Positions 8,433 through 16,986 are shown, numbered from the stretch's first letter. The stretch is 64,000 nucleotides of DNA from Psychrobacillus sp042945595 (GCF_042945595.1 NZ_CP168493.1:186001-250000); one strand, 5' to 3'. Translations and numbers: made by a program. The notes: a model not told the origin generated them from the sequence alone.

Positions 8433-9086
8433 TTATTTTAACAGATTCTTTAGAGTTGAGGAATAATGAGCGTGAATACTATAAGCAAATAAAAACTGTG
8501 CTCCATAATAAGGAATCATAATAAGGGTATCTGAAAAAGGAATTTCTACAATAAATCGATTTATAGCTAGTATGGAGTCTGAAAAAATAAATAAGATGGC
8601 CCCAGTAATAGCGAATTTATTAGCTGTTTGAAAAGCATTCCAACCCATTAATAAAATAACTACCATATAAAGAATAACTGCAAAAGCTAAAATAGTTTCT
8701 CCCTTTATCCAAATGGTACCGGCTATCCAAATAGCCATAGCAATTCCATAAGCAATAAGAAGGATTGCAGCCCACTTTGGAATAGTGGATGTTTTAATAG
8801 GACAGAACGCAACAATATACAAAATATGTCCGATTAAAAATGTAATAAGTCCAATAATAAACCAATAAATCAAGCCATCTGCCAGCATACAAATAAATAA
8901 CCCTGTCATAATGAGAATTTTATACTTATTTGACTCTCCAGCAGACTGCAAAAATGCAAATACTAGAATCAACAACATAGGAATAAGTTTAAACATTATT
9001 TTAGTAGATACTGGATCATCAGGAATGAAAAAAATATAAGTAATTCCCATGATTGCTATTAAAAATACGATGATTTTGCTCCACAT
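8433..9086 (-). CDS. YhhN-family membrane protein (lysoplasmalogenase-like)
   Basis: A 217-residue membrane protein with about eight helices. The pattern FICMLADGLI ... FLIGHILYIVAF ... FSDSILAINRF ... YYGAQFLFAYS, with spaced membrane Asp and His residues, is that of the YhhN/TMEM86 family, whose animal members hydrolyse lysoplasmalogen. The bacterial role is unclear. It is 36 nt upstream of pepT on the same strand and may be cotranscribed with it. Confidence 0.8.
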   Translation of the reverse strand: MWSKIIVFLIAIMGITYIFFIPDDPVSTKIMFKLIPMLLILVFAFLQSAGESNKYKILIMTGLFICMLADGLIYWFIIGLITFLIGHILYIVAFCPIKTSTIPKWAAILLIAYGIAMAIWIAGTIWIKGETILAFAVILYMVVILLMGWNAFQTANKFAITGAILFIFSDSILAINRFIVEIPFSDTLIMIPYYGAQFLFAYSIHAHYSSTLKNLLK

Positions 9087-9160
9087 AAAAATAACTCCAC
9101 CCCTTTCATTTTATATTCGTTATTAGCAGAAAATATCCTGCAATAGTATATGCGAATATA

Positions 9161-9198
9161 AAATAAAAAAAGAACAAGCATTGGTGCATGCTTGTTCT
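9161..9198 (-). terminator. Terminator of the RDD gene
   Basis: 10-bp perfect stem AGAACAAGCA / TGCTTGTTCT with an 8-nt loop, followed in the minus direction by a T-rich run. Confidence 0.85.
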
Positions 9199-9209
9199 AT
9201 TGTTCTTCA

Positions 9210-9614
9210 TTATTCTGGTGGATTGTACGTTACATAAGTTCCTGCGATAAAATCGTGAATTGCTCGTTTATCTTCTCGCAGGGCTACCATAAATATACTA
9301 ACGATAGTGCCTATACCAAATGTAAGTGTATACACAAGACCGCCGATAATTTCTCGTTTTAGCATTGTCCAAATGTCTACATTTGTTCCATCTATTTTCA
9401 CAATTCGAATACCGACTATTTTCTTTCCTATTGTATATCCAGCCCATAAAATAGGTACTATCCATGCATAGACGCTTTGACATATCGCTGTGAACCAGGA
9501 TTCAGAAAGTTCTCCTGTAATGATTTGACTAATAACCATTAGTGGAATTCCTATGATGAGTCCATCTAAAATATTTGCACCTAATCTTATCCAAAATCCA
9601 GCTGGATTTAACAT
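9210..9614 (-). CDS. RDD family membrane protein
   Basis: A 134-residue protein with three hydrophobic segments. 'AGFWIRLGANILDGLIIGIP' at the start and 'YTIGKKIVGIRIVKIDG' in the middle are typical of the RDD domain; the first Arg and Asp (R, LD) are in place. The function is usually unknown, and some members act in Na+/H+ antiport. The ATG at 9614 has AAGGAG 7 nt upstream and is chosen over a longer reading frame to 9656 that would overlap the upstream peptidase gene. It is the last gene after the M3 peptidase. Confidence 0.85.
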   Translation of the reverse strand: MLNPAGFWIRLGANILDGLIIGIPLMVISQIITGELSESWFTAICQSVYAWIVPILWAGYTIGKKIVGIRIVKIDGTNVDIWTMLKREIIGGLVYTLTFGIGTIVSIFMVALREDKRAIHDFIAGTYVTYNPPE

Positions 9615-9633
9615 GTTGCCACTCCTTCCATTA

Positions 9634-11331
9634 TTAAAGAGCAGAGTCATCCACACTATTCAAATATTCTTCAATGGATCCAATAACGGACTCAACACAA
9701 CCTTCTTCAAAAGGAGATATTAAGTTTGCATCTGCTACTAATTTAGTGAAAGATTTTGAGCCACCTAGCTGGCAAAGATGTAAATAATCCTTCCAAGCTC
9801 CTTCGTGATCTTCTCTTGAACGCTTCCAAAATTGGAATGCACAAATTTGAGCTAATGTGTAATCAATATAATAGAACGGGCTAGCATAGATATGCCCTTG
9901 ACGTTGCCAGAAGCCACCTGCTTCTAAGTAACTATTTCCTTCATAATCACGATGAGGTAAATAAATTTCCTCAATTTTTTTCCAAGCAGCTTTACGTTCA
10001 GCAGGGGTCATTTCTGGATTTTCGTACACGACATGTTGGAATTCATCCACTGCAACCCCATAAGGCAAGAATAGTAGTCCACTGCTCAAATGTGCAAATT
10101 TATATTTGTCTGTTTGCTCTTTAAAGAATAATTCCATCCATGGCCATGTGAAAAATTCCATACTCATCGAGTGTATTTCACATGATTCAAATGTCGGCCA
10201 AACGTACTCAGGAATTCCAATATTGCGGCTCGTAAACACTTGGAATGCATGACCTGCTTCATGTGTTAACACATCGATATCTCCAGATGTTCCATTAAAG
10301 TTAGAGAAAATATACGGAGATTCATAATTATCGATAAAAGTACAATAACCTCCTGATTCTTTCCCTTTTTTCGCTACTAAATCCATCAAATCACGATCAA
10401 TCATAAATTGGAAAAACTCCGCTGTTTCAGGAGACAACTCTTCATACATCATCTTACCATTATCCACAATCCATTCAGGAGATCCTTGTGGTGTAGCATT
10501 TCCGGTTAAGAATTTAAGCGATTCATCGTAAAACTTTAATTCATCGATTCCAATACGCTTCGCTTGACGTTCGTATAACTTTGTTGCAACAGGCACGATA
10601 AAATCACGTACTTGATCACGGAATTTTTTCACCATTTCCGCATTGTAATCGATACGATTCATACGAATATATCCCAGCTCAACAAAATTCTTATATCCTA
10701 GTTTAGTTGCAATTTCATGACGAACTTTTACAAGTTGATCATATATATCATCGAACTTTGCTTCATGATCCTGGAAGAAACTCGCTCTTGTTTCCATTGC
10801 CTTCTTACGCACATCTCGATCTGTCGATTCTGAATATGGTCCAAGCTGAGCAAGTGTTAATGTTTCGCCGTTAAATTCAACTTGTGCAGAAGCAACAAGC
10901 TTCGAATAGTCAGAAGCCAATTTGTTTTCCTTCTGCATAAGAGAAATTACTTCAGAAGAAAAGGCATTTATTTGAAAATCAGCAAGATCAAATAGCTGAT
11001 TGCCCCATCTTTCTTCTAGTTCATTTCGGAAAGGTGAAGCGACAAGTGATTTGTAATATTCTGTAATTAATTCTTCTACTTCTGGATTTTTTTCATCAAA
11101 AAAGTCACGTTCATTTTGATAAAATTCATCATTCGTATCAATGGATGCACGAATGTACACTAAATTAGCTTGTGTTGAATAATCATTGCGAAGTGCATTC
11201 AATTCTTCAATTGTTGCACTTTGCTCTTCTACAGAAGATGCTTCCTTAAACTTTGTTAAAGCCTCATGAAACTTAACTTTGCCTTCGTCTAAATTTGGTC
11301 GTTTATATTCATAATCTTTAAATGTTACCAA
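9634..11331 (-). CDS. M3 family oligoendopeptidase
   Basis: About 565 residues, a cytosolic zinc endopeptidase acting on oligopeptides. The HEAGH zinc motif lies near residue 356-360, with the third ligand in the downstream TFESCEIHSMSMEFF segment. An upstream ATG at 11391 has no ribosome binding site. TTG at 11331 lies 9 nt after AGGAGG and gives the usual family N terminus (VTFKDYEYKRPNLDEGK), so it is taken as the start. The RDD gene starts 19 nt after its stop. Divergent from the DUF2087 regulator, with a strong dyad between them. Confidence 0.92.
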   Translation of the reverse strand: MVTFKDYEYKRPNLDEGKVKFHEALTKFKEASSVEEQSATIEELNALRNDYSTQANLVYIRASIDTNDEFYQNERDFFDEKNPEVEELITEYYKSLVASPFRNELEERWGNQLFDLADFQINAFSSEVISLMQKENKLASDYSKLVASAQVEFNGETLTLAQLGPYSESTDRDVRKKAMETRASFFQDHEAKFDDIYDQLVKVRHEIATKLGYKNFVELGYIRMNRIDYNAEMVKKFRDQVRDFIVPVATKLYERQAKRIGIDELKFYDESLKFLTGNATPQGSPEWIVDNGKMMYEELSPETAEFFQFMIDRDLMDLVAKKGKESGGYCTFIDNYESPYIFSNFNGTSGDIDVLTHEAGHAFQVFTSRNIGIPEYVWPTFESCEIHSMSMEFFTWPWMELFFKEQTDKYKFAHLSSGLLFLPYGVAVDEFQHVVYENPEMTPAERKAAWKKIEEIYLPHRDYEGNSYLEAGGFWQRQGHIYASPFYYIDYTLAQICAFQFWKRSREDHEGAWKDYLHLCQLGGSKSFTKLVADANLISPFEEGCVESVIGSIEEYLNSVDDSAL

Positions 11332-11434
11332 TGAATTTCTCCTCCTGGTCGTTTCTTCGTAATACGAAACGTTCTCATTTCCATTGTTCATTATTTTCTG
11401 ATAAATTGCAACTAAAATTTTACAATTGATTTAT

Positions 11435-11461
11435 TATAGACAATAAGTTATATTGTCTATA
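11435..11461. promoter_or_regulatory. Perfect 11-bp inverted repeat (operator candidate)
   Basis: TATAGACAATA (11435-11445), 5-nt spacer, then its exact complement TATTGTCTATA (11451-11461). It sits in the intergenic region between the divergent M3 peptidase and DUF2087 regulator genes, with no T-run. The natural reading is a dimeric repressor site, perhaps bound by the adjacent HTH/DUF2087 protein. Confidence 0.65.
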
Positions 11462-11494
11462 AATAAGCAAAATAAAAAAGGTTGTGTTTGTTCA

Positions 11495-12250
11495 ATGGAA
11501 ATGTCAGAGTTATTTTGGAATGCAAATGGAGAACAGTTAAAAGTTGGATATTTAGAAGAAAGCGAATCTTTTATTTGCCTATTATGTGGAGAAAAGATTG
11601 AAAAAGGAATTATTTATCCTGCTGAAAATTTATTATTTGAAGCGAAACGCTATATGCAACGCCATATCGAGTTAGAACACGGGTCTGTTTTCCATTATTT
11701 AATTGGCTTGAATAAAAAATTAACAGGATTAACAGATCATCAAAGTAGTTTACTTCGATTATTTTACGAAGGTAAAAGTGATGCAGAAATACAAACAGAA
11801 CTGAGTATCGGCAGTAGTTCGACAATTCGAAACCATCGTTTTGTCTTAAAGGAAAAAGAGCGGCAAGCGAAAATATTTTTCACGATGATGGAATTATTGA
11901 AGGAAAAAGATGACCATGCTCCAACATTCCTACCTCTCCATAAAACTGCAACAATGGTAGATGATCGATACAATATAACGAAAGAAGAGCAGGCAGACGT
12001 AGAAAAGAAATTTTTCCCTGCAGGCGTTGATGGTCCACTAATAAAGTTCCCAAAAAAAGAAAAGCAAAAACTAGCAACTCTGCGTGTCATCATCAAACGA
12101 TTTGAGCAAGAAAAAACATACAGCGAAAAAGAAATAAACGAAGTACTAAAAAATGTATATGCTGACTTCGTCACATTGAGACGCTATCTGATCGAATACG
12201 GATTTTTAGATAGAAAAGATGACGGTAGTGCGTACTGGGTGAAAAACTAA
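11495..12250 (+). CDS. DUF2087 domain transcriptional regulator
   Basis: About 251 residues. The N-terminal part holds a CLLC ... HIELEH zinc-finger-like pattern. It is followed by a LuxR-like helix-turn-helix (LTDHQSSLLRLFYEGKSDAE then SSSTIRNHRFVLKEK, about residues 75-115). The C-terminal 70 residues (FPKKEKQKLATLRVIIKRF ... TLRRYLIEYGFLDRKDDGSAYW) are the DUF2087 domain. Start ATG 11495 follows AAAAAGG by 13 nt; the frame is open further upstream to a TTG inside the dyad. The GIY-YIG gene follows within 20 nt. The target is not known; autoregulation through the dyad is an inference. Confidence 0.8.
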   Translation: MEMSELFWNANGEQLKVGYLEESESFICLLCGEKIEKGIIYPAENLLFEAKRYMQRHIELEHGSVFHYLIGLNKKLTGLTDHQSSLLRLFYEGKSDAEIQTELSIGSSSTIRNHRFVLKEKERQAKIFFTMMELLKEKDDHAPTFLPLHKTATMVDDRYNITKEEQADVEKKFFPAGVDGPLIKFPKKEKQKLATLRVIIKRFEQEKTYSEKEINEVLKNVYADFVTLRRYLIEYGFLDRKDDGSAYWVKN

Positions 12251-12268
12251 AGTAGAGGATTGAGTAAA

Positions 12269-12622
12269 TTGGATCGCAAAAAAGAATTGAAACAAGCATA
12301 CAAAGAAGTAAAAGTCGAAGGTGGAATTTATGTCATTTCAAATAAAGAAAACGGCAAAAAATTCGTTGCATCTACACGAAACTTCAAAACATTAAACGGA
12401 ACGAAATTCATGTTAGAAACAGGGACGCATACGAATCGTCTGCTCCAAGAGGAATGGAACCAATTCGGAAAAGATGCATTTGAAATTGAACGGGTAGAGA
12501 TACTGAAAAACAAAGAAAATCAATATGTAGACGACAAGAAAGAATTAGAAAAACTCTTACAGAAACGGATTGAACAATTACAGCCATTTGAAGAGAACGG
12601 CTACCACACCAAGAGAAATTGA
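12269..12622 (+). CDS. GIY-YIG nuclease family protein
   Basis: About 117 residues. The central VEGGIYVISNKENGKKFVAST segment is the GIY-YIG core (GIY ... second motif changed to FVAST), followed by NRLLQEEWNQFGKDAFEIE with the conserved Asn/Trp and Glu. Start TTG 12269 has GAGGA 9 nt upstream; an earlier TTG at 12260 abuts that site. The protein is a stand-alone domain of the YhbQ/UvrC-like superfamily. The YIG tyrosine motif is degenerate, so nuclease activity is uncertain. It is likely cotranscribed with the DUF2087 regulator. Confidence 0.8.
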   Translation: MDRKKELKQAYKEVKVEGGIYVISNKENGKKFVASTRNFKTLNGTKFMLETGTHTNRLLQEEWNQFGKDAFEIERVEILKNKENQYVDDKKELEKLLQKRIEQLQPFEENGYHTKRN

Positions 12623-12626
12623 TGCT

Positions 12627-12657
12627 AAAAGGCTTCCAATTTCAAGGAAGCCTTTTT
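12627..12657 (+). terminator. Terminator after GIY-YIG gene
   Basis: AAAAGGCTTCC, 8-nt loop, GGAAGCC, then T5. Confidence 0.85.
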
Positions 12658-12700
12658 AAATAAAATTATTTAACTGATAAGAGTGAAATCATTCCTTTCC

Positions 12701-12795
12701 GAGAGCAAATCATGCGCATACGAGAGCTCTCCGACTTGGGACGAGAGCAAACCACCTGAATCCGAGAGCAATCCACATCCGAACGAGAGCCCACA
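12701..12795 (+). repeat. 21-bp periodic array, word GAGAGC (5 copies)
   Basis: GAGAGC begins at 12701, 12722, 12743, 12764 and 12785, exactly 21 nt apart each time. It is usually preceded by C or CC and followed by AA or CC. The 13-15 nt between words are not conserved. It lies between convergent genes after a terminator and has no coding support. Confidence 0.9.
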
Positions 12796-12839
12796 ATCCC
12801 CATCAAGCGCGAAAAAAATAACTCCGAACATATCTAGAG

Positions 12840-13427
12840 TCATTTCCCTACAATATAAGTCTTCAAAAGCGCCGCCCGCTCACGCAACCTCAATTTCATT
12901 TCCACGCTTTTCGGAGTCTTTGCTGCCACACTATCGGCATCCCAATCTAACTTTTTAGCAAGTATTTTCGCTCGATGTAAGTGGTAGTCACTTGTAATAA
13001 TTGTCACGGACGTCACATTATCGGGGAGTAACTCTTGCGAAAATAGCAAGTTTTCATAAGTGGAAGTCGACTGATCTTCTACGATAAGTCGATCTTCTAC
13101 TATCCCATTTTCTAAGAGAAATCCCTTCATGTAAACAGCTTCCGCAATATCTTCATCCTGTCCTTGTCCACCAGAGACTAGAAGCTTCACATGTGGATAC
13201 TCTCTTGCATATGCTAGCGCCGAATCTAATCGATACTTTAATGCGAGAGAAGGAATATTTCCTTTTTTCACTTTTGCCCCAAGCACGATAGCATACTCAT
13301 TCGATCCATTCGCTTTCGGTTTAAGGCCATCATCAATCCATTTATTAGTAAGCAACCAAACGCCAAATCCCCCAGAAGCAATAACGAATAAAGGAATAAG
13401 CACAATCCACCTCATTTTTTTCTTCAT
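12840..13427 (-). CDS. YdcF/ElyC-type DUF218 protein
   Basis: A 195-residue protein with one N-terminal membrane anchor (about 6-25) and an extracytoplasmic DUF218 domain. AIVLGAKVKKGNIPS, LLVSGGQGQDEDIAEA and TSTYENLLFS are the family's conserved blocks. ElyC/SanA/YdcF members are linked to envelope integrity, and some bind S-adenosylmethionine; the reaction is not known. It follows plsY by 18 nt on the same strand and probably shares its transcript. Confidence 0.85.
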   Translation of the reverse strand: MKKKMRWIVLIPLFVIASGGFGVWLLTNKWIDDGLKPKANGSNEYAIVLGAKVKKGNIPSLALKYRLDSALAYAREYPHVKLLVSGGQGQDEDIAEAVYMKGFLLENGIVEDRLIVEDQSTSTYENLLFSQELLPDNVTSVTIITSDYHLHRAKILAKKLDWDADSVAAKTPKSVEMKLRLRERAALLKTYIVGK

Positions 13428-13445
13428 TCAAATCACTCATTTCAT

Positions 13446-14087
13446 TCACATAGAAGGCTTCTTTTTCCTTAAAAAGGCTGATATTCTTGGCTCATCATTA
13501 GAAGCCAAACGACGAAAATTTTCGATATGCAAAACTAGCGCCATGACGAATAAAAAACTTGCAATAGCAATAGGAACATATCCTTCTGCAAACCAAATAG
13601 TCCCGCCCACAAATACAAAGTAAAAAACAAATACACCAATCAATAAATAGTCCGTTAAAAAAGTCGTGCCTATTAATAATAAAAGTCCAATCAGTCCAAT
13701 AGGCCAATAAATAGCAAACAAAATACCGATAATTGAAGCAGTTCCTTTTCCACCTTTAAATCCAGTGTAAATGGGAAAGTTATGACCTAAAATAACAGCG
13801 GCTCCGGCTAAATAAAGTAATAAGTCTTGTTCTACATCTGAAAATAAAGCAAAATGCTGCATGAAAAAGCGGGTACCAATAATAACGAATACCCCTTTCA
13901 GAATATCGATAAATGCAACCAAAACCCCGTATTTCATCCCGAGAACAATGGCAGCATTAGAAGCTCCAGAATTTTTAAGTCCCTCATTCTTAATATTGAC
14001 TCCACTAAAAAACTGAGCAACCTTTGAACCATGAATTGCTCCGACTAAATAGCTAATAATTAATACACAAATAATCCAAACTATCAT
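13446..14087 (-). CDS. plsY: Glycerol-3-phosphate acyltransferase PlsY
   Basis: A 213-residue membrane enzyme transferring acyl from acyl-phosphate to glycerol 3-phosphate, the first step of phospholipid synthesis. The three PlsY motifs are visible: the SGASNAAI segment (about 41-48, normally GSGNxGATN), GHNFPIYTGFKGGKGTAS (about 99-116) and a C-terminal basic stretch. The first motif deviates from the canonical GSGN, so this may be a divergent paralogue rather than the housekeeping copy. GGGGGTGG precedes the ATG. It is divergent from the SAM riboswitch operon. Confidence 0.82.
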   Translation of the reverse strand: MIVWIICVLIISYLVGAIHGSKVAQFFSGVNIKNEGLKNSGASNAAIVLGMKYGVLVAFIDILKGVFVIIGTRFFMQHFALFSDVEQDLLLYLAGAAVILGHNFPIYTGFKGGKGTASIIGILFAIYWPIGLIGLLLLIGTTFLTDYLLIGVFVFYFVFVGGTIWFAEGYVPIAIASFLFVMALVLHIENFRRLASNDEPRISAFLRKKKPSM

Positions 14088-14166
14088 TAAGCCACCCCCA
14101 TAAAATTCCTCTAATACATTTAACGTTTGAATAATAAAGAAGTTTCAGAATTTTATATTAAAACAC

Positions 14167-14196
14167 TTGACTACGAGATAAAGATAATCATATACT
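14167..14196 (+). promoter_or_regulatory. Promoter of the SAM-riboswitch metY operon
   Basis: TTGACT (14167-14172), 18 nt, TATACT (14191-14196). The riboswitch aptamer starts about 30 nt downstream. Confidence 0.7.
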
Positions 14197-14226
14197 GTGT
14201 AACAAGATGGAAAACTAAATCTAATA

Positions 14227-14393
14227 CTCTTATCAAGAGTGGCGGAGGGACTAGGCCCTACGATGCCCGGCAACCAACAAGTTCTGAACTTGGAAAGGTG
14301 CTAAATCCTACAAATTCAGGTTCTGAATTTGGAAGATAAGAGGAGGAACATGCGAAACTGCACCCCTCTTCTTAAGTGAAGAGGGGTTTTTGT
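14227..14393 (+). ncRNA. SAM (S-box, SAM-I) riboswitch with terminator
   Basis: The P1 strand CTCTTATC at 14227 pairs with GATAAGAG at 14335-14342. Between them lie the S-box core blocks AGAGTGGCGGAGGGA, GGCCCTACGATGCCCGGCAACC and GGAAAGGTGCTAAATCC. The expression platform is a terminator at 14362-14393 (ACCCCTCTTC / GAAGAGGGGT, T5). It can compete with the 3' P1 strand plus AGGAGG. It switches metY (and perhaps hom) off when S-adenosylmethionine is abundant. Confidence 0.97.
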
Positions 14394-14460
14394 TTGTCCT
14401 AATACTCCTCTCCAGCCTCCCTAAGCATCCATCTAAACTACTTTACAGGAGGAATTCAAA

Positions 14461-15753
14461 ATGACAAATCTTCAACCAGAAACACTTCTTTTACACGGTG
14501 GTCAGCAACCAGATCCAGTGACAGGTTCACGAGCAGTGCCTATCCACAAAACAACTTCTTTCGTATTCCGTAATACAGAGCATGCACAAAATCTTTTTGC
14601 ATTAAAAGAGTCAGGTAATATTTATTCACGTATTACAAACCCTACAGTAGATGTCTTTGAGCAACGAGTTGCATTACTAGAAGGAGGAACAGCTGCTGTT
14701 GCCTTATCTTCTGGAATGGCAGCAATCGCATTCTCCATTTTGAATATTGCGGGAGCGGGCGATGAAATCATTGCCGCGGAGAATTTATACGGTGGAACAT
14801 TTAATTTATTTGCCCATACATTGCCTCGCTACGGTATTACAGTGAAATTTATTGATTCAACAGATCCTGAAAACTTCCGCACTGCGGTAACGGACAAAAC
14901 AAAAGGATTCTTTGCTGAAATTATTGGAAACCCAAGCTTAAATGTACTTGATGTGGAGAAAGTTTCAGCAATTGCAAATGAAGTAGGAGTACCTTTACTT
15001 GTGGATAATACATTTGCAAGTCCATATGGTGCAAACCCGATTAAACACGGTGCACATGTAGTCATCCATTCAGCAACAAAATGGATTGGTGGACATGGAA
15101 CAACAATCGGAGGAGTAGTTGTAGATGGAGGGAATTTTAATTGGGATTCTAAAAAGTTTCCTGGATTTACAGAACCAGACGTAACCTATCATGGCTTACG
15201 ATATGGAATTGATGTTCCAAATGTAGCGTTTGCAGTTAAACTACGTGTTCAACTGCTTCGTGATTTCGGTCCTTCTTTAAGCCCGGAAGCAGCATTCTCT
15301 TTTTTACAAGGTTTAGAAACACTTCATCTGCGAGTACCAAAACATAACGAAAACGCACAAAAAATAGCAGAATATCTATCCAATCATGAAGGGGTAGAAT
15401 GGGTTAACTACCTTGGGTTAGAAGAACACCCATCCTATGAACTTGCACAAAAATACTTAAACTATGGTTTCGGTTCTATCTTAACGTTTGGAGTGAAAGG
15501 TGGAAAAGAAGCAGGCCGACATATTATTGACAATATTGAAATTTGGTCGCATGTAGCAAATGTTGGGGATGCGAAATCACTAATTATCCATCCTGCATCT
15601 ACAACTCATCAACAATTGACGCCAGAAGACTTAGTGAAATCTGGTGTTACAGAAGACTTAATCCGCTTGTCGGTAGGTCTAGAAGCAGTAGAGGATTTGC
15701 GAAATGCGCTTGATAAAGTACTTGTAGAAAGCACAAATGTCCTCTCTAGATAG
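14461..15753 (+). CDS. metY: O-acetylhomoserine sulfhydrylase (MetY)
   Basis: A 430-residue PLP enzyme making homocysteine from O-acetylhomoserine and sulfide. PLP lysine K207 lies in SATKWIGGHG. The N-terminal LLHGGQ.PDPVTGSRAVPIHKT, YSRITNPT and LSSGMAA blocks and the long insertion 'FNWDSKKFPGFTEPD' distinguish MetY from the shorter MetB/MetC enzymes. GGAGGAAT precedes the ATG. It is directly under SAM riboswitch control, which fits methionine synthesis by direct sulfhydrylation. Confidence 0.95.
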   Translation: MTNLQPETLLLHGGQQPDPVTGSRAVPIHKTTSFVFRNTEHAQNLFALKESGNIYSRITNPTVDVFEQRVALLEGGTAAVALSSGMAAIAFSILNIAGAGDEIIAAENLYGGTFNLFAHTLPRYGITVKFIDSTDPENFRTAVTDKTKGFFAEIIGNPSLNVLDVEKVSAIANEVGVPLLVDNTFASPYGANPIKHGAHVVIHSATKWIGGHGTTIGGVVVDGGNFNWDSKKFPGFTEPDVTYHGLRYGIDVPNVAFAVKLRVQLLRDFGPSLSPEAAFSFLQGLETLHLRVPKHNENAQKIAEYLSNHEGVEWVNYLGLEEHPSYELAQKYLNYGFGSILTFGVKGGKEAGRHIIDNIEIWSHVANVGDAKSLIIHPASTTHQQLTPEDLVKSGVTEDLIRLSVGLEAVEDLRNALDKVLVESTNVLSR

Positions 15754-15760
15754 AATTTTG

Positions 15761-15789
15761 TTGTTAATTGGGCAAAAATAGTCTACAAT
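15761..15789 (+). promoter_or_regulatory. Secondary promoter before homoserine dehydrogenase
   Basis: TTGTTA (15761-15766), 17 nt, TACAAT (15784-15789), starting 7 nt after the metY stop. No terminator separates the genes, so hom may be read both from the S-box promoter and from here. Confidence 0.55.
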
Positions 15790-15881
15790 ATGTAAAATAG
15801 TCAATCGGATTGAAAATTCGATATTTTATTAGAATATGTGGATGGAAGCTCAATTGTGCAGATTCATTTGGAGGAGAAAGT

Positions 15882-16868
15882 ATGGCAAAAATAAAAGCAG
15901 CAATTCTAGGTTTTGGAACAGTAGGTCAAGGAATATATCATATTGTGAATGAAAAAAAAGAAGACTTAAAAAAATCATTAGGATTGGACATCGAAATTAG
16001 TGCCATTCTCGTAAATAATTTAGCGAAAGAAAGAATCCAAACACCTGGGGTACTCGTAACAGACGATTTCGAGGATATTATTAATATTCCAGGACTTCAA
16101 GTTGTGTTTGAAGCCATTGTGAATGAAGAGCCAGCATATGGCTATTTATGTAAAGCGATTGATAAAGGATGTCACGTGATTACGGCAAATAAAGTAATGT
16201 TTTCTAAATATAGTATTCCTCTTCACGAGCGTGCAAAATCACGTGGAGTATTTATCGGATACGAAGCAACAACAGCTGGTGGAGTTCCTGTTATTAAAAC
16301 GTTGAAAAATTTACTTCAAGTGAATTCAGTGAAAAGAATTCAAGGAATATTGAACGGTACGTCTAACTACATTTTGACGCAAATGCGTTTAAATGAATGC
16401 CAGTTCAATGATGCATTAACAGAAGCACAAGATTTAGGCTATGCGGAAGCAGATCCGTATAATGATATTTCTGGCCAAGATGCATTTCGTAAGTTGATGA
16501 TATTAAGTGCGCTTGCATTTAAGAAGCAACCAAATTGGGATGATGTGCCAGTGGTTGGAATTGACGGCATTTCATTAGAAGATGTGAAAAAAGCAAAGCA
16601 AGAAGGGCTTCGTTATCGCCATGTGGCAGAAATCGAGCAGGATGAAAATGGAGAACTTTTTGCATCAGTAGGCCCACAACTTGTCGGTCCAGACCATCCT
16701 TTATACGCAATTGAAGCAGTAAACAATGCGGTCGCCCTAGATACAAACTATATCGGTACACTAACACTCGTTGGACCTGGAGCAGGAATGTACCCAACTG
16801 CAAGTGTCATGGTAGAGGATTACGCAGAAATCATCGGCAAACGAGCAGGGTTTATGATTACGATCTAA
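15882..16868 (+). CDS. hom: Homoserine dehydrogenase, short form without ACT domain
   Basis: 328 residues. It reduces aspartate semialdehyde to homoserine. The N-terminal Rossmann motif is GFGTVGQG (residues 9-16). VITANKVMFS, GYEATTAGGVPVI and GILNGTSNYILTQM, followed by EADPYNDISGQDAFRK, are the catalytic-domain signatures. It ends right after the catalytic domain, about 100 residues shorter than B. subtilis Hom, so it lacks the regulatory ACT domain. ATG 15882 has GGAGGAG 5 nt upstream. Placement behind metY suggests a methionine-dedicated isoform insensitive to threonine feedback, which is inference. Confidence 0.92.
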   Translation: MAKIKAAILGFGTVGQGIYHIVNEKKEDLKKSLGLDIEISAILVNNLAKERIQTPGVLVTDDFEDIINIPGLQVVFEAIVNEEPAYGYLCKAIDKGCHVITANKVMFSKYSIPLHERAKSRGVFIGYEATTAGGVPVIKTLKNLLQVNSVKRIQGILNGTSNYILTQMRLNECQFNDALTEAQDLGYAEADPYNDISGQDAFRKLMILSALAFKKQPNWDDVPVVGIDGISLEDVKKAKQEGLRYRHVAEIEQDENGELFASVGPQLVGPDHPLYAIEAVNNAVALDTNYIGTLTLVGPGAGMYPTASVMVEDYAEIIGKRAGFMITI

Positions 16869-16936
16869 AGTAAAAAAGAGCTTTCCCCTCAATCGAAGTA
16901 GACTGTTCAGTTGAGTGGTACAAAACATCAAATAAC

Positions 16937-16986
16937 ACAAAAATATAAAAAAGCATTGCTAACGCAATGCTTTTTTATATTTTTGT
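16937..16986. terminator. Strong 23-bp hairpin terminator after hom
   Basis: A perfect 23-bp inverted repeat (core AAAAAAGCATTGC, loop TAAC, complement with T6) running from ACAAAAATAT to its complement. It can work in both directions. Confidence 0.9.

Noticed and set aside
11453..11494. Start of the DUF2087 regulator at TTG 11453
   Set aside because: It falls within the right arm of the palindrome and has no ribosome binding site; ATG 11495 is more plausible although its own site is weak.
12683..12958. Plus-strand ORF with Glu-Ser every seven residues over the GAGAGC array
   Set aside because: The pattern is a by-product of the 21-nt period. The frame overlaps the ydcF-like gene on the other strand and has no ribosome binding site; the same period in other arrays has no open frame.
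14127..14339. Plus-strand 70-codon ORF over the SAM riboswitch
   Set aside because: The region is a structured RNA with all S-box blocks; the frame has no ribosome binding site.
16937..16986. 23-bp inverted repeat as a MITE or IS end
   Set aside because: It has a 4-nt loop and T-run right after a gene, the form of a terminator; no second end or target duplication.
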